Assembly: GCA_964476515.1 (NCBI GenBank)
Contig: CAYZAY010000008.1
Location: 1-45,630, forward strand
Length of the DNA stretch: 45,630 nucleotides
DNA from: JASMHC01 sp964476515
Lineage (GTDB): Bacteria > Pseudomonadota > Alphaproteobacteria > Rhodobacterales > Rhodobacteraceae
Direction: 5' to 3'
Shown in pieces: positions 17,097 through 25,690 of the stretch. Within the stretch, counting starts at the first letter, position 1, and each line of letters starts with the position of its first letter. A program made the translations under genes and the position numbers. The notes beneath the pieces are model-generated. The model was not told the origin of the DNA and searched no databases. It saw only the letters and a program-made list of their open reading frames with translations.

Positions 17097-19850
17097 TTAT
17101 CGTGACCACCACCCGCGGCGCTTGGGCTTGGGTGGCTCATCAACCTGAACAGAGGCAGCCTCGACCGATTCTGACACCGGCTCGGGCGTCGGATCAACCA
17201 CTGCTTCAGATTCAGGTGCTGCTTCGGGTTCCGGAGTAGCTTCGACCACCGGTTCTTCTGCTACGGCTTCTGCTACGGCTTCCGCTACGACTTCTGCTTC
17301 AACTTCGGCAACTGGCTCTGCAGTGGCTTCCTCGGCCTGTACAGGCTCTACCGGTGCTTCGTCTTGGCTTTCAGCAACCGCGGGCTCTTCGCTCTTTGCG
17401 TCGTCAGCAGCAGCATCAGCCTCGTCCGACTTCTTCTTGCGGGAACGCGGACGACGAGTCCTGGTCTTCTTTGGTTTTTCTTCTTCGGCTGGCTTTTCGT
17501 CTGCAACGACTTCATCCGCCGCCTCTGCAGGTTTATCTTCACCAGCGTCTTCGGTGAAGGCCGCTTCGGATTCAGGTGCGTCTGAAGCTCCCTCTTCACC
17601 GTTGCCGTTACCCTTCCGGCGACGGCGACGACGACGGCGCTTTTTCTTTGGTGCGTCGTCTTCGGGCGTTTCCGGTGCTTCCGACACGTCTTCAGGGGCT
17701 TCGGCTTCTGCGTCGATGGCATCCATGATCATGGTATCAACCGACACAACCGGGGTTTCGACAGCTGTAACCGCGCGGGTGGCTGTCTTGAACTTTTCAA
17801 TCGCGAAGTCTGGGCTGACCAGCATTGGATCACCTTCGACCCGAACCGAAAGACCGTAACGGCCTTCGATCATCGCGACGTGTTCACGTTTCTGGTTCAT
17901 CAGATAGTTGGCGATGGCCACAGGCGCACGTACCAAAACCTCTTTCGATTTGCCGCGAACGCCTTCTTCTTCAAGCTGACGTAAAATGGCAAGAGACAGG
18001 TTATCGTCAGAGCGCAGCAAGCCAGTTCCGTGACAATGCGGGCAAGGCTGGGTCGTTGCTTCGATCATACCCGGGCGTAAACGCTGACGGCTCATTTCCA
18101 ACAGGCCAAATCCCGAGATGCGGCCAACTTGAATGCGTGCGCGATCTGTCTTTAGCTTGTCCTTCATCCGCTTTTCGACGGCGTTGTTGTTCTTGCGCTC
18201 GTCCATGTCGATAAAGTCGATGACGATCAAACCAGCCAAGTCGCGAAGACGAAGTTGACGCGCAACTTCTTCTGCAGCTTCCAAGTTGGTTTTCAGCGCG
18301 GTTTCTTCAATCGAGCCTTCTTTGGTGGCTTTGCCAGAGTTGACGTCGATCGCAACCAACGCTTCGGTCACGCCGATAACGATGTAGCCGCCCGAACGTA
18401 ACTGAACAGTCGGGTTGAACATTCCGCCCAGATAGCTTTCGACCTGATAGCGGGCGAACAACGGCAACGTGTCCTGATAGTTTTTCACGTTCTTGGCGTG
18501 GGACGGCATGATCATTTTCATGAAGTCCTTGGCAACGCGATAGCCACGTTCACCTTCGACCAGAACTTCGTCAATCTCACGATTATAGAGATCGCGGATC
18601 GAACGTTTGATCAGATTGCCTTCTTCGTAGATCTTCGCTGGCGCGACAGATTGAAGGGTCAATTCGCGGATCTGTTCCCACAAGCGTTGCAGATATTCAT
18701 AATCGCGTTTGATTTCAGCCTTGGTACGCTTGGCGCCCGCGGTACGGACAATAAGCCCCGCGCCCTGTGGCACGTCGATGCCGTTGGCGATCTCTTGAAG
18801 CTTCTTGCGGTCAGCAGCATTTGTGATCTTGCGGCTAATACCCCCACCGCGCGCGGTGTTTGGCATTAGGACACAGTAACGACCTGCCAGCGAAAGATAG
18901 GTGGTCAGCGCTGCACCCTTGTTGCCGCGCTCTTCTTTGACGACCTGCACCAAAAGGATCTGGCGAACCTTGATCACTTCCTGAATTTTGTAGCGCTTAG
19001 GACGTGGCTTACGAACTGGACGGATATCTTCTGAGTCATCTTCGTCGGCAACCGACTCGATGCTTTCGTCCAATTTAGACGCATCGCGGCTTTTCGGCTC
19101 GCCACCGTCTTCGTCCTGATCGGCGTCCGAAGAATCCGACTCGGTTGAAGCATCCTTGGACTGGTTGTCGTCCTTGGATTCTTCTGAACTTGCTTCTTCT
19201 GCCGGTGCTTCGTCTGCTACGGCGTCTTCTTTTGGCGTTTCATCCGCTTCAGGCGCTTTGTCCTCAGCAGTATCAGCAACAACCGCGTCTGCCTGAGCAT
19301 CGTCGCCTTCTGGCGCTGCTACGACTTCGGCCGGTGCTTCCACACTTTCAGCCGGAGTTTCAGCAATAACCGAAGCTTCGTCAGACGCCCCTTCGGAATC
19401 GTCGCCTAGATCAATAGTCTCCATGCCTTTGATTTCAGAAGTCTCAACTTCTTTCGTCTCAACGGCATCCTTGTTTGTTGTCCGAGCAGCCTTGGTACTA
19501 CGACGGCGACGACGTGGTTTTGGCTTTTCGTCTTCTTCTTCCTGCGCGCGCTGAGCTTCTGCATAGGCGCGTTCTTCGGCCATCAGGGCTTCGCGGTCAG
19601 CGGCCGGAATCTGATAGTAATCAGGATGAATCTCTGAAAACGCCAAGAAACCATGACGATTTCCGCCATAGTCTACAAAAGCTGCCTGCAGTGAAGGTTC
19701 TACCCGTGTGACTTTCGCCAGATAGATGTTGCCAGCTAGCTGGCGTTTATTTTCGGACTCAAAGTCGAATTCCTCGACCTTATTTCCGTCGACCACAACA
19801 ACGCGGGTTTCTTCCGCGTGGGTGGCATCGATAAGCATTTTCTTAGCCAT
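17097..19850 (-). CDS. rne: ribonuclease E
   Basis: Main endoribonuclease of the RNA degradosome, 917 residues from the ATG at 19850 (MAKKMLIDATHAEETRV); an earlier GTG adds five residues and is less likely. The S1 domain is split by an acidic low-complexity insertion (about residues 100-280) before RYKIQEVIKVRQILLVQV. The DNase I-like catalytic part has VAIDVNSGKATKEGS and VIDFIDM with the metal-binding Asp residues, then the zinc-link CPHCHGTG. The C-terminal third is a disordered Ala/Glu-rich scaffold with two Arg-rich patches and ends in RRGWWSR. A C-terminal GWW motif is known to bind PNPase in Caulobacter RNase E. A terminator follows. Confidence 0.96.
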   Translation of the reverse strand: MAKKMLIDATHAEETRVVVVDGNKVEEFDFESENKRQLAGNIYLAKVTRVEPSLQAAFVDYGGNRHGFLAFSEIHPDYYQIPAADREALMAEERAYAEAQRAQEEEDEKPKPRRRRRSTKAARTTNKDAVETKEVETSEIKGMETIDLGDDSEGASDEASVIAETPAESVEAPAEVVAAPEGDDAQADAVVADTAEDKAPEADETPKEDAVADEAPAEEASSEESKDDNQSKDASTESDSSDADQDEDGGEPKSRDASKLDESIESVADEDDSEDIRPVRKPRPKRYKIQEVIKVRQILLVQVVKEERGNKGAALTTYLSLAGRYCVLMPNTARGGGISRKITNAADRKKLQEIANGIDVPQGAGLIVRTAGAKRTKAEIKRDYEYLQRLWEQIRELTLQSVAPAKIYEEGNLIKRSIRDLYNREIDEVLVEGERGYRVAKDFMKMIMPSHAKNVKNYQDTLPLFARYQVESYLGGMFNPTVQLRSGGYIVIGVTEALVAIDVNSGKATKEGSIEETALKTNLEAAEEVARQLRLRDLAGLIVIDFIDMDERKNNNAVEKRMKDKLKTDRARIQVGRISGFGLLEMSRQRLRPGMIEATTQPCPHCHGTGLLRSDDNLSLAILRQLEEEGVRGKSKEVLVRAPVAIANYLMNQKREHVAMIEGRYGLSVRVEGDPMLVSPDFAIEKFKTATRAVTAVETPVVSVDTMIMDAIDAEAEAPEDVSEAPETPEDDAPKKKRRRRRRRRKGNGNGEEGASDAPESEAAFTEDAGEDKPAEAADEVVADEKPAEEEKPKKTRTRRPRSRKKKSDEADAAADDAKSEEPAVAESQDEAPVEPVQAEEATAEPVAEVEAEVVAEAVAEAVAEEPVVEATPEPEAAPESEAVVDPTPEPVSESVEAASVQVDEPPKPKRRGWWSR
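17256..17291. repeat. three 12-bp tandem repeats inside rne
   Basis: The 12-mer TTCTGCTACGGC occurs twice perfectly (17256-17267, 17268-17279) and once with two changes (17280-17291). It encodes the AEAVAEAVAE segment of the disordered RNase E C-terminus, so it is a coding microrepeat likely to vary in number between strains. Confidence 0.8.
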
Positions 19851-19949
19851 GTTTTCCGATTGCACCTGCGCAATCGCCCGCGCCCAGGAGGCGCCAAACG
19901 TTGCGGGTGGTGTCTTGTAAGGGCGATTTGATCAGCGGACAGCATGACG

Positions 19950-19972
19950 GCAGGGCCGGTTACGGCCCCTGC
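19950..19972 (-). promoter_or_regulatory. rne: hairpin in the rne 5' leader
   Basis: On the minus strand GCAGGG and CCG pair with CGG and CCCTGC around a short TAAC loop, with one bulged G: a nine-pair stem ending 99 bases before the rne start. E. coli RNase E autoregulates through leader hairpins, so a similar role is plausible here but is inference. Confidence 0.5.
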
Positions 19973-20144
19973 TCTGTCACTCAATTGCGTCGCGCGCTTC
20001 ATCGCGTTTCTTCTCCGACGCCATCTTTTGGCGCCAATTTCAGGCCCGTCTTGGGCGATCTTTCAGCCCCGAAGGGCAGTATCATTCTGTCTTGGACGCC
20101 TATGTGTTTATGCATCTCAGACAGCGAATCTCATGTTCAGGTCA

Positions 20145-20169
20145 TGCGTTTCGAAACGCAGAGCTCTGC
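20145..20169. promoter_or_regulatory. two overlapping perfect palindromes upstream of rne
   Basis: TGCGTTTCGAAACGCA (20145-20160) is a perfect 16-base palindrome, and GCAGAGCTCTGC (20158-20169) is a perfect 12-base palindrome sharing its last three bases. They lie about 300 bases before the rne start and 74 bases after the dctD-like stop. They could be protein-binding sites or part of the dctD 3' end; there is no U tract. Confidence 0.5.
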
Positions 20170-20242
20170 ACTGCCACCCTAATGCGGGGTCAGGTCAAAT
20201 GACAATGGGCAAAATACATCGCACGTTCGTCTTTTCCGCCAC

Positions 20243-21577
20243 TTAGAGATAATCTGCACGCTGCAAACCGTATTTGGCCATCTTTTCGTTCAGGGTTCTT
20301 CGGGGCAAACACAGCTCGTCCATGACGTTGATAATCGAGCCTTTGTGACGCCGCATAGTATTGTCGATAAGCATACGCTCAAAGGCTTCAACATATTCCT
20401 TCAGCGGCTTGCCGTCCGCTGTTACCACCGGACGAATATCTTCATCATCAGGCATAAGAAGCGAAGCGATTGACCCCGAACCGCGGCGACTTTGTAGAAC
20501 CGCCCTTTCTGCAACGTTCAACAACTGACGAACGTTTCCTGGCCAAGGAGCCTGAAGGATTTGCGCTGCTTCCTGACCGCTAAGCTTGGGGGCTTCGCAA
20601 CCGTATTCGTCGGCGTATTGTTCACAGAAACGCGAAAACAGCGTCAGGATATCATCGCCGCGTTTTCGCAAAGCTGGCATGGTCAAATGCATCGTCGCCA
20701 AACGGAAGAAAAGGTCTGGGCGCATACTGTCTTGGCACGAAACTTCGGGATTGCTTTGATTGCAGATGGCAATAATTCGCGTTTCGCTTGGATTACCCTG
20801 ATCGTTTATCGCCCGCAAAAGCTGGGCCTGAACTTCATCCGAAAGGGTTTCGATATCTTCGAGAACCAAAGTACCGCCACGCGATTCTTCCATCGCGGGA
20901 ATACGTTCTTCGTCCTGATCAGCCGTACCGAAAAGACGGCGCGAAAGACTAACCTCGTCAAATGCGGAACATGAAATCAGGACAAACGGTTTACCCGCCC
21001 GTGCGCCAGCAGCGTGCAAAGCATGGGCAGTCAGGGTCTTACCTGTACCGGTCTCACCGTCGATAGTTACGTGGCCCTCGGATTGCCCAAGATCGAGGAT
21101 TTCTTCACGCAGGCGCATCATTTCAGGACTGTCGCCAAGCAGTTTTTGGACAATCTTTCCACCGCTCGACAGCTCGTTACGAAGGGCGCGGTTGTCCAAC
21201 AGCAATCGCCGCTTGGTCATTGCGTTTTTGACGAGCTTGGTCATGCGATCAGGATCAAACGGTTTTTCCAGAAAATCGAAAGCACCCATACGCATCGCAT
21301 CAACCGCCATCGGCACGTCACCGTGCCCTGTGATCATAATCACTGGCAACGCACTGTCAGTACCCTTGATCCGGCGAAGAAATTGCATGCCGTCCATGCC
21401 TGGCATTTTGATGTCTGAAACCACTATGCCCGGATAATCAGGGCCTAGAACCTTAAGCGCGTCTTCTGCTTTGGCGTAGGTTTCCGTTTCGTATCCAGAA
21501 AGTGCCAGCCACTGTGAAATCGACTGGCGCATATCTTGTTCGTCATCAACGATAGCGATCTTGTTAACTTGGGTCAT
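20243..21577 (-). CDS. dctD: DctD/NtrC-family response regulator lacking the GAFTGA loop
   Basis: 444-residue regulator with three parts: an N-terminal receiver (DD at 11-12, phospho-acceptor Asp55 in VVSDIKMPG, Lys105), an AAA+ domain (Walker A GETGTGKT at 174-181), and a C-terminal Fis-type helix-turn-helix (GSIINVMDELCLPRRTLNEK). The stretch after LFG (215-217), where sigma-54 activators carry GAFTGA, reads TADQDEERIPAMEES and is several residues shorter. Walker B is GGTLVLEDIE, with the usual Asp-Glu order reversed. It follows dctB by 3 bases. Receptor pairing and overall layout fit DctD, which controls C4-dicarboxylate uptake, but no dctPQM genes are in the window, so the regulated system is unproven. 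Confidence 0.85.
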   Translation of the reverse strand: MTQVNKIAIVDDEQDMRQSISQWLALSGYETETYAKAEDALKVLGPDYPGIVVSDIKMPGMDGMQFLRRIKGTDSALPVIMITGHGDVPMAVDAMRMGAFDFLEKPFDPDRMTKLVKNAMTKRRLLLDNRALRNELSSGGKIVQKLLGDSPEMMRLREEILDLGQSEGHVTIDGETGTGKTLTAHALHAAGARAGKPFVLISCSAFDEVSLSRRLFGTADQDEERIPAMEESRGGTLVLEDIETLSDEVQAQLLRAINDQGNPSETRIIAICNQSNPEVSCQDSMRPDLFFRLATMHLTMPALRKRGDDILTLFSRFCEQYADEYGCEAPKLSGQEAAQILQAPWPGNVRQLLNVAERAVLQSRRGSGSIASLLMPDDEDIRPVVTADGKPLKEYVEAFERMLIDNTMRRHKGSIINVMDELCLPRRTLNEKMAKYGLQRADYL

Positions 21578-21580
21578 TTG

Positions 21581-23338
21581 TTACTCTGCTGCCTCAGTTT
21601 CTTCCATCAAGATAGGTAGCTGAATTTCAAATACAGCCCCCACCTCTTCACCATTGCGTGCAGTCAATCTTCCCCCAAGATCGCCTACTATTCCTGACGA
21701 GATGGCTAAACCTAGCCCCACGCCATCACCGGGTTGTTTTGTTGTAAAGAACGGTTCGAATAGCTGATCAAGCTCATCAATTCCGGGCCCGTTGTCCCTG
21801 ACCGAAAGCACCGCCATTTCGCCAGCAGCCAAAATAATCTCAATCGCAGGCTCTTCCGTGCCTTTCGTCGCATCCAGTGCGTTGCGAAGCAAATTGACGA
21901 GAACCTGTTCAACACGAAGCGGATCACCGAGGATTTTTACCGGTTCATCGGGTTCAACGACTGATATCTTTACGTGACGCTGCCTAAGCTGAGGCTCCAT
22001 CATCGACAGAGTTGATGCAATGGATGCACCAAGATCCACAGGCCGGAATTCTTCACCGCCTTTGCGGGCATAGGATTTCAATTGCGTTGTGATGGCTGTC
22101 ATTCGCTCGATCAAACCATCCACACGCTGGAACGACGAAAGCGCCTCTTCGGTGCGGTTACGTTGCAAAAGAAGCTTTGCGCCCGCCAGATAGGTCTTCA
22201 TCGCTGCAAGAGGCTGGTTCAATTCGTGACTGATCGCAGCCGACATTTCACCGAGTGCAGCAAGTTTCGAGCTTTGCGCAATCGTCTGTTCTGCAACGGC
22301 AAGATTTTCCTGCACCCGCTCTCTTTCAGCAATTTCGCGCTGAAGCCGTGCGTTTAGTGCGCGTAGTTCCTCAGATTCACGTTGGAACAATGCCATTCGC
22401 AGGGCATTCTTTCGGTTTAGGATGTAAAAACCAAGCGCCAGAAGAATTGCAAACCCCATAATTTCAAGCGCAATGACCGCGTTTACCTGTTCTCGGATGC
22501 TGGCGTAGGTCGTGAAACTGGTGATATTCCAGCTTTGAAACGGCACATTAAGATCGCGGCGCAAAACCGCCTCGCCGCTTAGATAGGCATCCGGTGGCAA
22601 CGCTGCCCAGTCTGAGGTTAACCTGATCGCACGCGCAATGGCGCCTTCGGGTGTTTGGCGTTGAAGGGCCGCGCCGACGGTTAAACCACGCCATCGAGGC
22701 TCAGTCGCAAGAATAATCATCCCTTTGGAATCGGTTACCAGCACAGCATCGGATATTCCTGCCCAAGCGCTTTCAAAACGATGCAACGCCACCTGCGCGA
22801 CGATCACACCGCCCGCATCGCCCTCCATAGGTCGCGAATAGGCGAAACTGTAGCGCCCAGAAGGTGCTGGCCAGATCGAGAATACAGTTTGGCCTTCGGC
22901 CACCGCATTCTGGAATAGAGACGTTCCTTCGTAGTTTTGCCCCACCTTATCTTCGTCAGTGGCGGCCACCACTTTTCCATCGGCATCCAAAAGCATCAAC
23001 GCCGCAACGCCGATTTCGTCCCAATAGCTGATCAGCTTATCTGATGTGTTTCCGAATTCGCCGCTTTCCAGGGCGGCGTTCAGCTCTGTGTCCCGCGCCA
23101 ATAGCTGGGGCACCACCGAATTGCGCTGAAGTTCGCTAAGCAAACTGGCCGAATATAGGGCCAATCGCTTGTCTGCGCTGTTTCGTGTGGTTTCGGTAAA
23201 TCGCTGAGTAAGCCAGCTGTTAGTCATCCAAACCGTGGCGGCCAAGGCAACAAAAAGCGCAACCACGGCCATGCGGAACAGAACAATAGTCCTGCTGACC
23301 GGAATCTTGGTGTCTGTGGTTTTCGTGACCTGCGCCAT
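21581..23338 (-). CDS. dctB: DctB-like sensor histidine kinase
   Basis: 585-residue membrane sensor kinase. A first membrane helix at about residues 18-40 and a second near 290-310 flank a periplasmic sensing domain of about 250 residues with the PAS-like double-CACHE layout typical of DctB (AALMLLDADGKVVAATDE). A coiled coil (ESEELRALNARLQREIAERE) leads to the dimerisation domain with the phosphorylated His371 in AAISHELNQPLAAM. The ATPase domain has the N box (NLLRNALDATKG), G1 (VRDNGPGI), F box (FEPFFTTK) and G2 (GVGLGLAIS). It is encoded just before its cognate regulator with a 3-base gap. C4-dicarboxylate sensing is inferred from family. Confidence 0.9.
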   Translation of the reverse strand: MAQVTKTTDTKIPVSRTIVLFRMAVVALFVALAATVWMTNSWLTQRFTETTRNSADKRLALYSASLLSELQRNSVVPQLLARDTELNAALESGEFGNTSDKLISYWDEIGVAALMLLDADGKVVAATDEDKVGQNYEGTSLFQNAVAEGQTVFSIWPAPSGRYSFAYSRPMEGDAGGVIVAQVALHRFESAWAGISDAVLVTDSKGMIILATEPRWRGLTVGAALQRQTPEGAIARAIRLTSDWAALPPDAYLSGEAVLRRDLNVPFQSWNITSFTTYASIREQVNAVIALEIMGFAILLALGFYILNRKNALRMALFQRESEELRALNARLQREIAERERVQENLAVAEQTIAQSSKLAALGEMSAAISHELNQPLAAMKTYLAGAKLLLQRNRTEEALSSFQRVDGLIERMTAITTQLKSYARKGGEEFRPVDLGASIASTLSMMEPQLRQRHVKISVVEPDEPVKILGDPLRVEQVLVNLLRNALDATKGTEEPAIEIILAAGEMAVLSVRDNGPGIDELDQLFEPFFTTKQPGDGVGLGLAISSGIVGDLGGRLTARNGEEVGAVFEIQLPILMEETEAAE

Positions 23339-23374
23339 TCTGGCAATCTACTGCCAGCGTTATCGGCTCACAAG

Positions 23375-24043
23375 TCAGGCGGTTGCCATCTGATCCAACA
23401 ATGAGCGGAAGAGCGCCGCCCCGTCTGTGCCACCGTGGCTTTCGTCAACGCAACGCTCAGGGTGAGGCATCATGCCAAGCACCCGCTTGTTGGCCGACAT
23501 AATACCGGCAATAGCTTCATCAGACCCGTTTGGATTGTCAGCATAGCGGAATGCAACGCGACTATCGCCATTCAGGCGTTCAAGCACGTCAGCATCGGCG
23601 GTATAGTTGCCATCATGATGGGCCACTGGAACAACGATTTCCTGACCCTGCGAATATCCCTGTGTGTACGGGGATTCTTCAGTCTCAACAGTCAAAGTCA
23701 AAGGCTTACAGATAAACTTCAATCCGGCATTTCGCATCAACGCGCCCGGCAGCAAGCCAGTTTCTGTCAAAACCTGAAACCCGTTACAGATGCCGAGCGC
23801 GAAGCCACCCTTGTTGGCGAAATCAACAACTGATCGGCAAATTGGCGAATTAGCAGCAATCGCCCCGCAGCGCAGATAATCCCCGAACGAGAACCCACCA
23901 GGAATTCCGACGATGTCGATCCCTTCCGGCAGGCTTGTGTCTTTGTGCCAAACACGGGTGACCTTGGCGCCAGCGTTTTCAAACGCCACAGCGAGATCGC
24001 GGTCACAGTTAGATCCGGGGAAGGTGATGACAGCTGCGTGCAT
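23375..24043 (-). CDS. purQ: FGAM synthase glutaminase subunit PurQ
   Basis: Class I glutamine amidotransferase of 222 residues that supplies ammonia to PurL for converting FGAR to FGAM in purine synthesis. The nucleophile is the Cys of GICNGFQVL and the His/Glu partners lie in MPHPERCVDESHGG. The small size and presence of purS next door show the three-part PurSQL enzyme, typical of alphaproteobacteria and Gram-positives. It follows purS by 35 bases; purL itself is not in the window. dctB starts 36 bases after it. Confidence 0.97.
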   Translation of the reverse strand: MHAAVITFPGSNCDRDLAVAFENAGAKVTRVWHKDTSLPEGIDIVGIPGGFSFGDYLRCGAIAANSPICRSVVDFANKGGFALGICNGFQVLTETGLLPGALMRNAGLKFICKPLTLTVETEESPYTQGYSQGQEIVVPVAHHDGNYTADADVLERLNGDSRVAFRYADNPNGSDEAIAGIMSANKRVLGMMPHPERCVDESHGGTDGAALFRSLLDQMATA

Positions 24044-24078
24044 GCGGGCAATCCTAGCGTAGATTTGGGGTCGGTAAG

Positions 24079-24309
24079 TTAGCCAATTTCGATGTCGTAG
24101 CGCTCAATAACCGTGTTGGCGAGCAGTTTTTCACACATGTCTTTGACCTGATCTTCAGTCGTTCCGTCGGCTAGATCAAGTTCGATCACTTTGCCTTGGC
24201 GAACACCTTCAACCCCGTTGAAACCAAGCGCGCCCAATGCGTGACGAACGGCTTCACCCTGAGGATCCAGAACTCCGGTTTTCAACATGACGTGAACACG
24301 TGCTTTCAT
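24079..24309 (-). CDS. purS: FGAM synthase subunit PurS
   Basis: 76-residue protein that bridges PurL and PurQ in the PurSQL complex and helps channel ammonia. The pattern VMLKTGVLDPQGEAVRHALGALGF followed by VRQGKVIELDL is characteristic, here given only by its landmarks LDPQG and GKVIEL. Length is typical. It lies between purC and purQ. A hairpin sits just before its GGAG ribosome binding site. Confidence 0.96.
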   Translation of the reverse strand: MKARVHVMLKTGVLDPQGEAVRHALGALGFNGVEGVRQGKVIELDLADGTTEDQVKDMCEKLLANTVIERYDIEIG

Positions 24310-24323
24310 TTTGTCGTCTCCAT

Positions 24324-24362
24324 CAGGGGTGCGCCCCTGCTTTTTCTTTGCTCAAATACTCA
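24324..24362 (-). repeat. hairpin element in the purC-purS gap
   Basis: CAGGGG (24324-24329) and CCCCTG (24334-24339) form a perfect six-pair stem with a four-base loop, preceded on the minus strand by an A-rich tract and the string GAGTATTTGAGCAAAG. From memory, similar GAGTATTTGAGCAAAGAA-plus-hairpin units recur between genes in Rhodobacterales, so this may be a copy of a dispersed intergenic repeat. It lies a few bases ahead of the purS ribosome binding site. Confidence 0.5.
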
Positions 24363-24377
24363 ATTGCGACGTGGCAA

Positions 24378-25139
24378 TCAGTTGATCAGGGTTGGTTTGC
24401 TTATCTGGGTCGCAGGATTGGGCATAACACCCAAACGACGGGCAACTTCGGTATAGGCATCAGTCAGATTACCAAGATCGCGGCGGAACACGTCTTTATC
24501 CAGCTTCTGACCGGTTTCGATATCCCAAAGACGGCAGCTATCCGGGCTGATTTCATCAGCAATAATCAAACGCTGGAAATCGCCTTCATAAACACGACCA
24601 ATTTCAATTTTGAAATCGACCAGTTTGATACCAACAGCCATCATCATGCCCGACATAAAGTCGTTCACACGCAAAGCGAGGCTTAGGATGTCTTCCATGT
24701 CCTGCTGGCTGGCCCAACCAAAGGCGGCAATGTGTTCTTCGGTGACCAAAGGATCGCCCAGTTTGTCGTCCTTGTAGCAGTATTCTACGATTGGACGCGG
24801 CAACGCAGTGCCCTCTTCGATGCCCAGACGTTTGGACATGGTCCCAGCAGCGTAGTTGCGAACGATCACTTCGAGCGGAACGATTTCGCAGGCACGAACC
24901 AGCTGTTCACGCATGTTCAGACGCTTAAGGAAGTGTGTCGGAACACCGATGTTGTTCAGGCCGGTCATGAAATATTCGGACAAGCGATTGTTCAGCACAC
25001 CTTTGCCGTCGATCACGTCTTTTTTCTCGGCGTTGAACGCTGTCGCGTCATCCTTGAAGTACTGAACAATTGTTCCCGGCTCAGGACCTTCATAAAGGAT
25101 CTTTGCTTTGCCTTCGTAAATCTTCTTCCGACGTGCCAT
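24378..25139 (-). CDS. purC: SAICAR synthetase PurC
   Basis: ATP-dependent ligase joining aspartate to CAIR in purine synthesis. The 253 residues begin ARRKKIYEGKAKILYEGPEPGT, with the ATP-binding K(I)YEGKAK motif. The family signature appears around VPLEVIVRNYAAGTMSKRLG and GIKLVDFKIEIG, and LIIADEISPDSCRLWD is the second signature. The ATG follows a GGAGATCCC ribosome binding site. It is first in purC-purS-purQ and lies divergent from the DUF1476 gene across 210 bases that must hold both promoters. Confidence 0.97.
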   Translation of the reverse strand: MARRKKIYEGKAKILYEGPEPGTIVQYFKDDATAFNAEKKDVIDGKGVLNNRLSEYFMTGLNNIGVPTHFLKRLNMREQLVRACEIVPLEVIVRNYAAGTMSKRLGIEEGTALPRPIVEYCYKDDKLGDPLVTEEHIAAFGWASQQDMEDILSLALRVNDFMSGMMMAVGIKLVDFKIEIGRVYEGDFQRLIIADEISPDSCRLWDIETGQKLDKDVFRRDLGNLTDAYTEVARRLGVMPNPATQISKPTLIN

Positions 25140-25349
25140 GGGATCTCCAGTGCCTTAGCGGAAACGAGTCCGCCCAAATGTTGGCCGCTCTATAGGCCAA
25201 GGGCAGGTTGGGGGCAAGAAGACAAGCCTAGAATAAGCGATGCCCGATGCGGCAAATTCCCCAAATCCTAAAATGTCGGCGGCCAATTGGTTGCGTTGCA
25301 GCAATTTACTAGCCATATCTAGATTAAACACGGCTAACGGAGGGTAATT

Positions 25350-25667
25350 ATGACCACCTTTGACGATCGCGAAAACGCATTCGAAAACAAGTACGCTCAT
25401 GACGAGGAAATGAAGTTCAAGGCGACCGCTCGCTGTCACAAGCTGACAGGTCTGTGGGCAGCGGAACTTCTGGGTAAAACCGGTGATGACGCGAATGCTT
25501 ACGCAATTGAAGTTGTGAAAGCTGACTTTGAAGAGCCTGGCCATGAAGATGTCGTTCGCAAATTGGTTGCAGATCTTGGCGGCAAAGCTTCCGAAGACGA
25601 AATTCGCGCAAAAATGAGCGAAATGACCACAGTCGCCCAAGAGCAAGTCATGGGCGAAACTGACTAA
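25350..25667 (+). CDS. F1-ATPase inhibitor zeta-like protein (DUF1476)
   Basis: Small 105-residue helical protein of the DUF1476 family. The Paracoccus denitrificans member is the zeta subunit that blocks ATP hydrolysis by the F1Fo-ATP synthase. The N-terminal inhibitory segment TFDDRENAFENKYAHDEEMKF is recognisable by its ENAFE and KYAHDEE landmarks, followed by RCHKLTGLWAAELLG. Start is supported by GGAGGG five bases before ATG. It is a single-gene unit with its own terminator and is not close to atp genes. Confidence 0.93.
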   Translation: MTTFDDRENAFENKYAHDEEMKFKATARCHKLTGLWAAELLGKTGDDANAYAIEVVKADFEEPGHEDVVRKLVADLGGKASEDEIRAKMSEMTTVAQEQVMGETD

Positions 25668-25690
25668 GTATCACTGTATAATTCACTGAA

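Larger units (their letters stand above)
19851..20242 (-). other. long rne leader / intergenic region
   Basis: 392 bases without a credible gene lie between the dctD-like stop and the rne start, both on the minus strand. The rne-proximal part holds a GC-rich hairpin at 19950-19972 and a further GCGCC/GGCGC structure near the start codon. The distal part holds two overlapping palindromes at 20145-20169. Short open frames on either strand show no ribosome binding site. Confidence 0.65.

Noticed and set aside
17256..17291. CRISPR-like short repeats
   Set aside because: They are 12-base in-frame tandem repeats in the low-complexity tail of rne, without spacers.
19736..20002. Minus-strand frame covering the rne start in another frame
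   Set aside because: It overlaps rne out of frame and has Arg/Pro-rich, low-information content.
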